From NCBI GenBank assembly GCA_905373665.1, contig CAJPTV010000054.1:1-14804 (forward strand): a DNA stretch of 14,804 nt. The letters are read 5' to 3'. The stretch comes from Bacteroidia bacterium. Its GTDB lineage: Bacteria; Bacteroidota; Bacteroidia; Bacteroidales; CAJPTX01. How positions within the stretch are numbered: the stretch's first letter is position 1; each line of letters starts with the position of its first letter. The translations under genes were made by a program, and so were the position numbers. A model generated the notes under the pieces. That model worked only from the letters and a program-made list of their open reading frames with translations. It ran no database searches and was not told where the DNA came from. This document shows positions 5,880-13,333 of the stretch, piece after piece.

Positions 5880-7727
5880 ATGGATAAAAGGACAATTATC
5901 GGACTCGTGCTCATTTTCGCTATCGTTATGGGCTTTTCCTATTTCAACCGCCCGAGTAGCGAAGAGGTAGCACGTTATCAAGCACAACGCGACTCTGTGG
6001 CGCGCATCGAAGCGGCGCAGGAGGCAGAACGCATTGCCGCAGAGCGCATGCAGGCTGCCCTTCAAGACAGTGCGGTGCGCGCTGCGGGTGTTGCTGCTGG
6101 GCAGGTCTTTCAAACGGCGGGAGAGGAACAGACGTTGGTACTTGGTAATGACAAGCTCGCCCTCACGTTCAATACCCGCGGCGCTTACCCGCGGACGGTG
6201 CAGCTCAAGGGGTATAAGACCTACCACGGCGATTCGCTCTTTCTCTATCGCGATGAGCCTGCAAGCAGCCTCGGGTTGCAGTTCCTAGCGGGGAATGCGA
6301 GCATTGAGACGGCACGCGAACACTTTATCTGCACTGATGCGACGCACCTCACGGCAAAGAGTGCGGGGGACACGGCACGCATCGTCTTTCGTCTGCCTGC
6401 GGCGGATAGTGTCGGGTATTTGGAGTACGAATATTCGCTCGGTTACGGCAGTTATGCTGTGGGGTGGAAGGTGCGTTTCGTGAACATGGAGGGACAGCTG
6501 GCAGGCTCTGCGCGCTACTTAGACCTGCGTTGGACGATGCGCAGCTTGCAACAAGAGAAGGGGGCAAAGAAGGAGTTAGAGTATACCACAGCAGCCTATT
6601 ATACCACCAATGGCGAGTATGAGCAGCTCACCCCTTCAGACAAGGAGGTCGAGGAAAAGGTGACCACCAAGGTCGCGTGGGTGGCTTACAAAGAGCAGTT
6701 CTTTTCCGCCATCTTGCGCAACCCAGAGGGCTTTGAGCAGACGGACTTAAAGGTTAATCTATCGGACGGCGAGGGGTATCTCCGTCAGTTTGACGGTACG
6801 TATCTGTTGCCTTTTTCGGGAGGAAAGAACGACGCCTACGCACTCGAATTCTACTACGGACCGAACCTCTACAAGACGCTCGCCTCTTACGAGCATGGAT
6901 ATGAGGAGGTCGTCCCCCTCGGCGGGTGGCTTATCGGGTGGGTCAACAAGTACGTTGTTATCAACGTCTTCTATTGGCTCAGCAAGTATATTTCTAACTA
7001 TGGGTTGATTATCTTGATTCTGACCCTCATTATCAAGATTTTGATTTTCCCGCTTACATTCAAGTCCTACGCTTCGCAGGCGAAGATGCGCCTTTTGAAG
7101 CCGAAGGTAGACGAGATTAACCAGAAATATTCGCGCAAGGAGGATGCAACCAAGCGCGGACAGGCTACGATGGAGCTTTACAAGAAAGCGGGTGCGAACC
7201 CTTTAGGGGGCTGTCTGCCGATTCTGATCCAGTTCCCGATCTTGGTAGCCATGTTCCGCTTTTTCCCCGCTTCGTTTGAGTTGCGGCAAGAGAGTTTCTT
7301 GTGGGCAGACGACTTGTCGAGCTATGATGCTATTGTGAATCTGCCCTTCTCCATCCCATTCTATGGCGACCATATTAGCCTCTTCACGCTCCTTATGGCC
7401 GTGACGCTCTTTATTTCCTCGCAGATGAACTATAAGCTCACGAGCAGTTCGCAGGCGCAAATGCCAGGGATGAAGTTCATGATGCTCTACATGATGCCGA
7501 TCATGATGCTCTTCTGGTTCAATGACTATTCGGCGGGGCTAAGCTACTACTACTTCCTTGCCACGCTCATCACGATTGGGCAGACCTACTTCATTCGCTT
7601 TGCGATAGACGAAAAGAAGATGCTGGCGCGCCTACAGCAGAATGCAGCACGTCCGCAAAAGAAATCTGGGTTTATGCAGCGCCTACAAGAGATGCAGAAG
7701 GAACAGGCTCGTCGTGCGAAACGCTAA
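5880..7727 (+). CDS. yidC: Membrane protein insertase YidC
   Basis: A 615-residue inner-membrane insertase that works with or without SecYEG to place proteins in the cytoplasmic membrane. It begins with a membrane helix (about residues 5-20), then a charged Ala/Glu-rich coiled-coil-like linker (25-70) and the large beta-rich periplasmic domain (about 85-340). The conserved five-helix core follows (about 345-580). It includes FPLTFKSYASQAKMR (390-404), the coiled hairpin KPKVDEINQKYS (407-418) and GANPLGGCLPILIQFPI (438-454). The tail after 580 is strongly basic (ending RRAKR), as expected for ribosome contact. At the position of the conserved groove arginine of proteobacterial YidC, the sequence appears to have Lys395, which I believe is usual in Bacteroidota. 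The pyrG neighbour is a familiar arrangement in Bacteroidales. Length is within the family range. Confidence 0.97.
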   Translation: MDKRTIIGLVLIFAIVMGFSYFNRPSSEEVARYQAQRDSVARIEAAQEAERIAAERMQAALQDSAVRAAGVAAGQVFQTAGEEQTLVLGNDKLALTFNTRGAYPRTVQLKGYKTYHGDSLFLYRDEPASSLGLQFLAGNASIETAREHFICTDATHLTAKSAGDTARIVFRLPAADSVGYLEYEYSLGYGSYAVGWKVRFVNMEGQLAGSARYLDLRWTMRSLQQEKGAKKELEYTTAAYYTTNGEYEQLTPSDKEVEEKVTTKVAWVAYKEQFFSAILRNPEGFEQTDLKVNLSDGEGYLRQFDGTYLLPFSGGKNDAYALEFYYGPNLYKTLASYEHGYEEVVPLGGWLIGWVNKYVVINVFYWLSKYISNYGLIILILTLIIKILIFPLTFKSYASQAKMRLLKPKVDEINQKYSRKEDATKRGQATMELYKKAGANPLGGCLPILIQFPILVAMFRFFPASFELRQESFLWADDLSSYDAIVNLPFSIPFYGDHISLFTLLMAVTLFISSQMNYKLTSSSQAQMPGMKFMMLYMMPIMMLFWFNDYSAGLSYYYFLATLITIGQTYFIRFAIDEKKMLARLQQNAARPQKKSGFMQRLQEMQKEQARRAKR

Positions 7728-7770
7728 CCATTGTGACAAATAGAGTGTATAACGTAAATAACAGATAACG

Positions 7771-8289
7771 ATGCGTATTGACAAGCTAATACTCCTCGCT
7801 CTCCTAGGGGGCGCTGTCGCTTTCACTTCTTGCAAAAAGGATGAGAGCAAGGATAAGAATCCGACCCAGCAAAAGGATAAGCAGGAAGACGAGCAGGGGG
7901 ATCTTGCTGCAGACGGCAAGGTGAGCCTTGCGGCACTCGCTGGGAACTATGAGGGTACGGACGAAGAAACAAACTTTGAGACAGGGGCGAAGAGTGCGCC
8001 TAAGCCTTTTTCCTTCTCGATTGCCAAAGTGGGAGAGAAGAGCATAAAGCAGAGTTTCAAACATAACGGGAGTAATGTTGATTTCACCTACACGGTGAAG
8101 GCTCGGGATGAAAAGAAGGTTGAGCTCGAATCTACGCAGGCGCTTGATGGACGTACACTCGTGTATAAAATGACCTTTACGCTTGAGGGGAAGAGCATAG
8201 AAATCCATGAGTCTACGACTGCGACAGACCCGAAGACAAAGAAGGAAAAGACCGTGGAAACGTCGCTCGTTAAGGCTAAGAAGAAGTAA
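7771..8289 (+). CDS. Small lipoprotein, probably surface-exposed, function unknown
   Basis: A 172-residue protein I do not recognise. Residues 1-20 form a lipoprotein signal peptide with lipobox FTSC, so Cys21 is the predicted lipidated residue. The mature protein begins CKKDESKDK, with lysine and acidic residues right after the Cys. This resembles the lipoprotein export signal that sends Bacteroidota lipoproteins to the cell surface. A polar linker rich in Lys, Asp, Glu and Gln (22-48) follows. From about residue 52 the protein looks like a compact beta-rich domain (LAALAGNYEGT, FSFSIAKVG, VDFTYTVKA, KMTFTLEGKSIEIHEST). This resembles lipocalin-like or META-like lipoprotein domains, but only by general pattern. 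It lies 43 bases after yidC with no obvious own promoter, so it may be cotranscribed with yidC, and a terminator follows. Confidence 0.85.
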   Translation: MRIDKLILLALLGGAVAFTSCKKDESKDKNPTQQKDKQEDEQGDLAADGKVSLAALAGNYEGTDEETNFETGAKSAPKPFSFSIAKVGEKSIKQSFKHNGSNVDFTYTVKARDEKKVELESTQALDGRTLVYKMTFTLEGKSIEIHESTTATDPKTKKEKTVETSLVKAKKK

Positions 8290-8313
8290 GAAAAGCGTAT
8301 TACGGAAATCGAA

Positions 8314-8352
8314 GGGCACTGCTGAGAATTTGCTAGGCAGTGCTCTTTTTTT
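8314..8352 (+). terminator. Intrinsic terminator after the lipoprotein gene
   Basis: GGGCACTGC (8314-8322) pairs with GCAGTGCTC (8337-8345, one wobble) around a 14-base loop, followed by seven T residues (8346-8352). The downstream prfA promoter is embedded in it. Confidence 0.85.
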
Positions 8353-8362
8353 ATACCTTTGC
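8329..8362 (+). promoter_or_regulatory. prfA-pyrF promoter: TTTG -33 and TACCTTTG -7
   Basis: TTTG at 8329-8332 and TACCTTTG at 8354-8361 are separated by 21 bases, a good match to the Bacteroidota housekeeping promoter. The -33 box sits in the loop of the upstream terminator, and the -7 box follows its T-run. The core TATACCTTTGCGC (8352-8364) recurs exactly at 13306-13318. Confidence 0.75.
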
Positions 8363-8388
8363 GCTTACAAAGCAGTAAAGGAGCGGTA

Positions 8389-9474
8389 ATGGAACAAGGC
8401 GGGTTGTTAGAAAAATTGGAAAAGATTGTAGAACGCTATCAGGAGGTAGAGCGGCTGCTCGCCGAGCCCGATGTCATGAACGACATGAAACGTTATGTGC
8501 AATTGGGCAAGGAGTACCGCGAGCTCGCGCCGATAGTCGAGGCTGCCGGACGTTACCGTGCTCTGCTGGAGGGGTTGGCACAGGCGCGCACCATTCTTGC
8601 TGAGGAGAGCGACGCAGACCTGCGCGAGCTTGCCAAGCAAGAGATTGAAGAAAACGAGGGGCAACTTGAACCGATGGAGGAGGAGATCCGTCTCTTGCTC
8701 CTCCCTGGTGACCCGCAGGACTCGAAGAATGCGATTGTGGAAATCCGTGCTGGTACGGGGGGCGACGAAGCGAGTCTGTTTGCAGGCGACCTGTTCCGTA
8801 TGTACAGTTACTTTGCCGAAGCCCGTGGGTGGAAACTTGAGGTTACTTCCAGCTCGGAGGGGACGGTCGGTGGTTACAAGGAAATTGTCTTTTCGCTCAA
8901 GGGCGAAGGGGTCTACGGGGTAATGAAGTATGAGTCGGGGGTGCATCGTGTGCAGCGTGTCCCACAGACGGAGACGCAGGGGCGTGTCCACACCTCGGCA
9001 GCGTCAGTCGTGGTTTTGCCCGAGGCGGAGGAGTTTGACGTAGAGCTCAAGATGGAGGATGTCCGTAAAGACACCTACTGTTCGTCAGGCCCTGGTGGAC
9101 AGAGCGTCAATACGACCTACTCTGCGGTGCGACTGACTCATATCCCATCGGGGATCGTGGTACAGTGCCAAGACCAGAAGTCACAAATCAAGAACTTTGA
9201 AAAGGCGCTGATAGAGTTGCGCACGCGCTTGTACAACATCGAGTATCAAAAGTACCTCGACGGCGTATCCTCGCAACGCAAGACGATGGTTTCAACAGGA
9301 GACCGTTCGGCTAAGATTCGCACCTACAACTTCCCGCAGGGGCGCGTTACTGACCACCGGGTAAACTTTACGGTTTATAACCTCGATGCGGTACTCGGCG
9401 GTGCGCTAGACTCGTTTATCGAGCAGCTACAGATTGCGGAAAATGCGGAGCGTTTGCGCGCAAGTGGAATCTAA
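8389..9474 (+). CDS. prfA: Peptide chain release factor 1
   Basis: A 361-residue class I release factor that recognises UAA and UAG stop codons and triggers peptide release. The codon-reading loop has PQT (192-194), the PxT form of RF1, whereas RF2 has SPF. The GGQ catalytic motif is at 236-238 (SSGPGGQSVNTTYSAVR). The TGDRSAKIRTYNFPQGRVTDHR block (303-324) is typical of the family, and the length is that of a full RF1. ATG 8389 is chosen because AAAGGAG (8377-8383) stands 5 bases before it. The longer in-frame start at TTG 8359 falls inside the -7 promoter element and cannot be in the transcript. The gene is followed 19 bases later by pyrF, apparently in one operon. Confidence 0.98.
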   Translation: MEQGGLLEKLEKIVERYQEVERLLAEPDVMNDMKRYVQLGKEYRELAPIVEAAGRYRALLEGLAQARTILAEESDADLRELAKQEIEENEGQLEPMEEEIRLLLLPGDPQDSKNAIVEIRAGTGGDEASLFAGDLFRMYSYFAEARGWKLEVTSSSEGTVGGYKEIVFSLKGEGVYGVMKYESGVHRVQRVPQTETQGRVHTSAASVVVLPEAEEFDVELKMEDVRKDTYCSSGPGGQSVNTTYSAVRLTHIPSGIVVQCQDQKSQIKNFEKALIELRTRLYNIEYQKYLDGVSSQRKTMVSTGDRSAKIRTYNFPQGRVTDHRVNFTVYNLDAVLGGALDSFIEQLQIAENAERLRASGI

Positions 9475-9476
9475 GA

Positions 9477-9483
9477 GGAGGAG
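9477..9483 (+). promoter_or_regulatory. Shine-Dalgarno-like GGAGGAG that fixes the pyrF start
   Basis: GGAGGAG lies 10 bases before ATG 9494, just after the prfA stop. It argues against the longer in-frame reading frame that begins at 9434 inside prfA. Such a strong SD is uncommon in this window. Confidence 0.6.
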
Positions 9484-9493
9484 AGTTACAGCC

Positions 9494-10336
9494 ATGGATG
9501 CTAATCAGTTGTACCAGCAGATTCGTGCCAAAAAGAGCTTCTTGTGTGTGGGACTTGATACGGACGTTCGGAAAATCCCGCTTTCGCTCACGAGCAAAGG
9601 CAAGCACGACGCTGTGTTTGAGTTCAATAAGGCGATCATCGATGCCACGGCAGACCTGTGCGTAGCTTACAAGCCCAATATGGCGTTCTATGAGGTGAAT
9701 GGGGCGCGTGGCTGGGATTCGCTAGCCCATACGGTGCAATACCTACGCGAACATCACCCCGAGATTATGATTATCGCTGATGCTAAGCGCGGTGATATCT
9801 CCAATACGGCGTCGATGTACGCCAAGAGTATGTTTGACTCTATGGACTTCGATGCGGTGACCATTGCCCCCTACATGGGGCGCGACGCCGTACAGCCTTT
9901 CTTGGAGTATCAGGGGCGCTGGGCGGTGCTCTTAGCAGTAACCTCTAACGAGAGTTGGAATGACTTTCAGACCCTCGATATACAGTCCGCACACGGCGAT
10001 AAACGACAACTTTTTGAAGAGGTGCTCGAGCGTTCCAAGCATTGGGGGCACGAGGGGAATATGATGTATGTGGTGGGGGCGACGCATGCCTCAATGTTAC
10101 AGCGTGTGCGACAGATAGTCCCCGAGCATTTCCTTCTGATCCCCGGTATCGGACACCAAGGCGGGAGTTTAGACGATGTCGTCAAGTATGGGATGAACCG
10201 GCGTTGTGGGCTGCTTGTGAATTCGGCGCGGGGCATCTTGTATGCGGATGGTAGTGCGCGTTTTGCCGAAGCGGCACGTGCCAAAGCGTTGGAGTTGCAA
10301 CAGCAGATGGCGCGCCATCTCGAACAATTAGGTTAG
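9494..10336 (+). CDS. pyrF: Orotidine 5'-phosphate decarboxylase
   Basis: A 280-residue enzyme converting OMP to UMP in pyrimidine synthesis. It belongs to the longer type of about 270-280 residues rather than the E. coli-like short type. Visible motifs are VGLDTD (19-24), AYKPNMAFYE (58-67), the catalytic DAKRGDI (96-102) with its alternating Asp/Lys/Asp charges, TIAPYMGRDAVQPF (123-136) and the phosphate-loop region IPGIGHQGG (216-224). The start at ATG 9494 is supported by an upstream GGAGGAG and gives the expected N-terminus. It is probably translated from the prfA transcript. It ends 18 bases before the tRNA-Lys promoter, with no terminator seen in between. Confidence 0.97.
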   Translation: MDANQLYQQIRAKKSFLCVGLDTDVRKIPLSLTSKGKHDAVFEFNKAIIDATADLCVAYKPNMAFYEVNGARGWDSLAHTVQYLREHHPEIMIIADAKRGDISNTASMYAKSMFDSMDFDAVTIAPYMGRDAVQPFLEYQGRWAVLLAVTSNESWNDFQTLDIQSAHGDKRQLFEEVLERSKHWGHEGNMMYVVGATHASMLQRVRQIVPEHFLLIPGIGHQGGSLDDVVKYGMNRRCGLLVNSARGILYADGSARFAEAARAKALELQQQMARHLEQLG

Positions 10337-10354
10337 GATTGCGCCGAGGCATGG

Positions 10355-10385
10355 TTGTTTATTTCAAGAAAATGTCTACCTTTGC
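10355..10385 (+). promoter_or_regulatory. tRNA-Lys promoter: TTG -33 and TACCTTTG -7
   Basis: TTG (10355-10357), a 19-base spacer and TACCTTTGC (10377-10385) match the Bacteroidota promoter. The tRNA begins 28 bases after the -7 box. Confidence 0.75.
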
Positions 10386-10412
10386 GGTGTGGTAGTGGTG
10401 TTTTAGTGGGTT

Positions 10413-10485
10413 GATTCAGTAGCTCAGCAGGTAGAGCACATCCCTTTTAAGGATGGGGTCCTGGGTTCGAGTCCCAGCTGAGTCA
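10413..10485 (+). tRNA. tRNA-Lys (anticodon UUU)
   Basis: The 73-base cloverleaf is complete. The acceptor stem is GATTCAG/CTGAGTC with one U-G wobble (10413-10419, 10478-10484). The D stem is GCTC/GAGC. The anticodon stem is CATCC/GGATG with loop CTTTTAA, anticodon TTT at 10446-10448. There is a 5-base variable loop, and the T arm is CTGGG-TTCGAGT-CCCAG. The discriminator base is A (10485). The 3' CCA is not encoded (the next bases are CG) and would have to be added post-transcriptionally. Confidence 0.96.
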
Positions 10486-10511
10486 CGTTGTTGAAACAAA
10501 CAAGTGAAATG

Positions 10512-10546
10512 AAGGAGATCGTCTGATAAGGGCGCTCTCCTTTTTT
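10512..10546 (+). terminator. Intrinsic terminator of the tRNA-Lys unit
   Basis: A 12-bp stem with one mismatch and one wobble (10512-10523 with 10531-10542, outer part AAGGAGA/TCTCCTT) encloses a 7-base loop and leads into six T residues (10541-10546). Confidence 0.85.
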
Positions 10547-10645
10547 GTTTGTAGAGGGAGTGGGGCAAACACAACACTCTGTCCTTCTTATGAGGAACAC
10601 GAGCGGTTGGGGCGTCGCTGTGTACAATCCGAATCTATGGTTCTC

Positions 10646-10675
10646 TTGCCGTGTGGTGCTTTTTTTATATATTCG
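10646..10675 (+). promoter_or_regulatory. Probable pepE promoter: TTG and TATATTCG
   Basis: TTG (10646-10648), a 19-base spacer and TATATTCG (10668-10675) match the Bacteroidota promoter with one deviation (TTCG for TTTG). The ATG follows 31 bases later. Confidence 0.45.
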
Positions 10676-10705
10676 CTGTGAAGTTCTATGACAATATTTT
10701 AGACG

Positions 10706-11398
10706 ATGAGACTACTACTGATTAGCAATTCGACCAACGCTGGCGAACAGTATCTTGCCTACGCGATGCCGCAGATTGGCGCATTTCTTAAGGGGGTGAA
10801 GCGGGTTGTATTTATCCCCTACGCTGGGGTACGTTTTTCTTACGATGCTTACCAAGAGAAGGTCGCTAAGCGCTTTACCGAGGCTGGGATTGCGGTAGAC
10901 TCCGTACACCAGACGCAGGAGCCGAAGGGGATGCTCGCCGAGGCGGAAGCGATCGTGATCGGTGGGGGAAACACTTGGCGTTTGTTACAACAGATGCAGG
11001 AAAATGACCTGATTGGGGTTATCCGCGAAAAGGTCTTGAACGGAACGCCCTACGTGGGTTGGAGTGCGGGCTCTAATGTGAGCTGTCCGACCATCTCGAC
11101 CACCAATGATATGCCAGTAGTAGCGCCACGTAGTTTTGAGGCATTGAACCTTGTTCCTTTTCAAATCAATCCGCATTACCTCGATGCAAATCCGGCTGGA
11201 CATGCTGGGGAGACACGCGAGGAGCGCATCATAGAGTATATCGAATTGAACCGTGACCGCACGGTGGTGGGTCTCCGCGAGGGAACGATGTTGCAGGTAG
11301 AAGGGGAACAGATGGAGCTCATTGGCAAGCGTCCTGCTCGTCTTTTCCGTTATGGTAAAGAGGCGTGGGAGGTGCAGCCAGGCGCATTCCAGTGCTAA
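10706..11398 (+). CDS. pepE: Peptidase E (alpha-aspartyl dipeptidase)
   Basis: A 230-residue cytoplasmic serine peptidase of family S51, which cleaves dipeptides with an N-terminal aspartate. The nucleophile elbow GWSAGSN has Ser120. INPHY has His157 and LREGT has Glu192. These match, in position as well as in type, the Ser-His-Glu triad described for the Salmonella enzyme (229 residues). The conserved glycine-rich IGGGNTW is at 85-91. The length is typical, and no signal peptide is present. The gene has its own probable promoter, is preceded by the tRNA-Lys terminator, and is followed after 121 bases by the ClC gene. An unrelated cyanophycinase-like role is less likely because of the exact triad positions. 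Confidence 0.95.
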   Translation: MRLLLISNSTNAGEQYLAYAMPQIGAFLKGVKRVVFIPYAGVRFSYDAYQEKVAKRFTEAGIAVDSVHQTQEPKGMLAEAEAIVIGGGNTWRLLQQMQENDLIGVIREKVLNGTPYVGWSAGSNVSCPTISTTNDMPVVAPRSFEALNLVPFQINPHYLDANPAGHAGETREERIIEYIELNRDRTVVGLREGTMLQVEGEQMELIGKRPARLFRYGKEAWEVQPGAFQC

Positions 11399-11519
11399 GT
11401 CTTTTACGTTGGACGTCGGTGGTGCGTGGGCGCACTGCCCGTGGTTAGGGAGAGGCGTGGGATTGAGGGAAGGATGGAAGCGAAGCATCGTAATTCTAAG
11501 AAGAGTGTTTGGATATTCT

Positions 11520-13283
11520 ATGGACATAGAAAAACGCTTTAACGTTTGGTTTCGACTCGGGACACGACGGCACTCCCTCTTGGTGAGTTTTCTCGTCGGG
11601 GTCTTCTGTGGTTTGGCGGCAGTGCTTTTGAAACATACAGTGCATTGGACACACTCGTTCGTGCTCTCGGTCACGGAGAGTTGGTACGGGAGCATCCTTT
11701 ACCTCATCCTTCCAGGTGTGGGGGTGTTTTTGACCTATCTCATTGTGCGTTACATCGTAAGAGATAACATCGGTCACGGGGTGACACGGATTCTGTATGC
11801 GATATCGCGACACCGCGGTCGCATCCGTCTTCACAATACGTGGAGTTCGATCCTTACCAGTAGCGTGACCATCGGTTTCGGGGGATCGGTCGGGGCGGAG
11901 TCGCCTGTGGTCTTGACGGGGGCAGCGATTGGGTCTAACGTGGCGCGTTTCTTCAAAATGGATAGCAAGGCCATGAATCTCATGGTCGGGTGTGGCGCTG
12001 CGGCAGGCGTTGCGGCTATTTTCAAAGCGCCGTTGGCGGGTATGGTCTTTACGCTCGAGGTTCTGATGTTGGATCTTACCCTCAATTCCATTGTGCCGCT
12101 GTTGGTGAGTGCCGTGTCGGCGACGCTTGTGTCGTCCTTCTTGTTAGGCGAGGCTACGCTCTTTCATTTCGTCTACAACGTTCCGTTCGATTTGGCCAAG
12201 ACGCCTTATTACCTCCTTTTGGGACTTTTTACGGGGCTCGTGTCGGTCTATTTTACCCGCATGGCCATGCGCATGGAGGGGTGGTTCGGTCGGATGAAAA
12301 AACACCCGTACCAGAAGATACTGCTCGGCGCGCTTATGCTTGGGGTGTTGATTTTCTTCTTCCCGCCGCTCTATGGTGAAGGGTACGAGTCGGTACAAGC
12401 GCTCTTTGAGGGGAAGGCGTCGACCCTGTTGCACAATTCGCCGTTGGAGTCGCTAGCCGATAACCCATGGATTATCCTGCTTTTCCTCCTTGGGCTTTTG
12501 GCGCTGAAGGTGATCGCGATGGCGGCTACGACGGGGGGAGGCGGTATTGGGGGCTCGTTCGCTCCTACGCTGTTCGTCGGGGGCGTTTCGGGGTTCTTCC
12601 TCTGTACCTGTCTTAACCAAGGGATGAATGCGGGGGTGGGTGTGGCGAATTTCGTACTCGTGGGAATGTCGGGCGCGATGGCAGGGGTGATGCATGCGCC
12701 GCTGCTGGGGATTTTCCTTATTGCTGAGCTCACGGGGGGGTATGCGCTACTCCTGCCGCTTATGATTACGGCGACCGTTGCCTACATCACGAGCTCCTAT
12801 TTTGATAAACACTCTATTTATACGCAACGCCTTGCGGCACAGGGAGATCTGATTACCCATCACAAGGATAAGGCGGTGCTCACGATGCTCTCGCTTCGGA
12901 ATGTTATTGAGACTGACCTTGTCGCCGTACGCCCCGACGACTCGCTCGGGCAGTTGGTGAAAGCCGTTGCCCATTCGCACCGAAATATCTTTCCTGTTAC
13001 CTCCCCAGAGGACGAACTATTGGGGATTTTGCTCCTCGACGACATACGTTCCATTATGTTTGAGGCTGATAAGTACGACGACCATTTTGTGCGTGACTTC
13101 ATGTCGTTGCCTCCCGCCGTGGTCGACCTTGAGGAAAATATGAGTGTCGTGATGGACAAGTTTGAAGATTCGGGGGCATGGAATTTGCCTGTGGTGCATA
13201 ATGGGCGCTACATCGGTTTCGTTTCCAAGGCCAAGATCTTTTCCGCTTATCGCGATATGCTGGTGCAGTTCTCTAACGAATAG
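11520..13283 (+). CDS. ClC-type chloride channel/transporter with tandem CBS domains
   Basis: A 587-residue membrane protein. The ClC domain (about 20-440) has many hydrophobic helices, and two CBS domains fill the C-terminus (about 461-520 and 527-585), probably sensing adenine nucleotides. Family motifs seen are GSVGAESP (122-129) with the gating glutamate Glu127, FKAPLAGMVFTLEV (168-181), GGIGGSFAPTLFVGG (341-355), and Tyr434 near the pore. By eye against E. coli ClC, the first filter motif GSGIPE reads GHGVTR (85-90). The internal proton glutamate (E203) reads Val181, the residue found in ClC channels such as ClC-0 and ClC-1. ATG 11520 is chosen; the longer frame from 11322 overlaps the end of pepE and adds 66 residues that are not ClC-like. 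Channel or exchanger mode is not certain. Confidence 0.93.
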   Translation: MDIEKRFNVWFRLGTRRHSLLVSFLVGVFCGLAAVLLKHTVHWTHSFVLSVTESWYGSILYLILPGVGVFLTYLIVRYIVRDNIGHGVTRILYAISRHRGRIRLHNTWSSILTSSVTIGFGGSVGAESPVVLTGAAIGSNVARFFKMDSKAMNLMVGCGAAAGVAAIFKAPLAGMVFTLEVLMLDLTLNSIVPLLVSAVSATLVSSFLLGEATLFHFVYNVPFDLAKTPYYLLLGLFTGLVSVYFTRMAMRMEGWFGRMKKHPYQKILLGALMLGVLIFFFPPLYGEGYESVQALFEGKASTLLHNSPLESLADNPWIILLFLLGLLALKVIAMAATTGGGGIGGSFAPTLFVGGVSGFFLCTCLNQGMNAGVGVANFVLVGMSGAMAGVMHAPLLGIFLIAELTGGYALLLPLMITATVAYITSSYFDKHSIYTQRLAAQGDLITHHKDKAVLTMLSLRNVIETDLVAVRPDDSLGQLVKAVAHSHRNIFPVTSPEDELLGILLLDDIRSIMFEADKYDDHFVRDFMSLPPAVVDLEENMSVVMDKFEDSGAWNLPVVHNGRYIGFVSKAKIFSAYRDMLVQFSNE

Positions 13284-13305
13284 GGGAGCGGGTCTTCTGA
13301 ATTTA

Positions 13306-13318
13306 TATACCTTTGCGC
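13306..13318 (+). promoter_or_regulatory. Promoter core TATACCTTTGCGC of the ABC ATPase gene
   Basis: TACCTTTG (13308-13315) matches TAnnTTTG, and the 13-base core is identical to that before prfA (8352-8364). It stands 18 bases before the GTG start. No clear -33 box is seen. Confidence 0.65.
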
Positions 13319-13333
13319 AAAAATTGAGCGGTT

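Noticed and set aside
7804..8319. 171-codon open frame on the minus strand over the lipoprotein gene
   Set aside because: It is antisense to a gene with a clear lipobox and has no recognisable features or promoter.
9434..9493. Longer pyrF start inside prfA
   Set aside because: The strong GGAGGAG and the normal family N-terminus support ATG 9494; the extension is the prfA coding region read in another frame.
11322..11519. N-terminal extension of the ClC frame
   Set aside because: It overlaps pepE and adds 66 residues without ClC character; ATG 11520 gives a normal ClC start.
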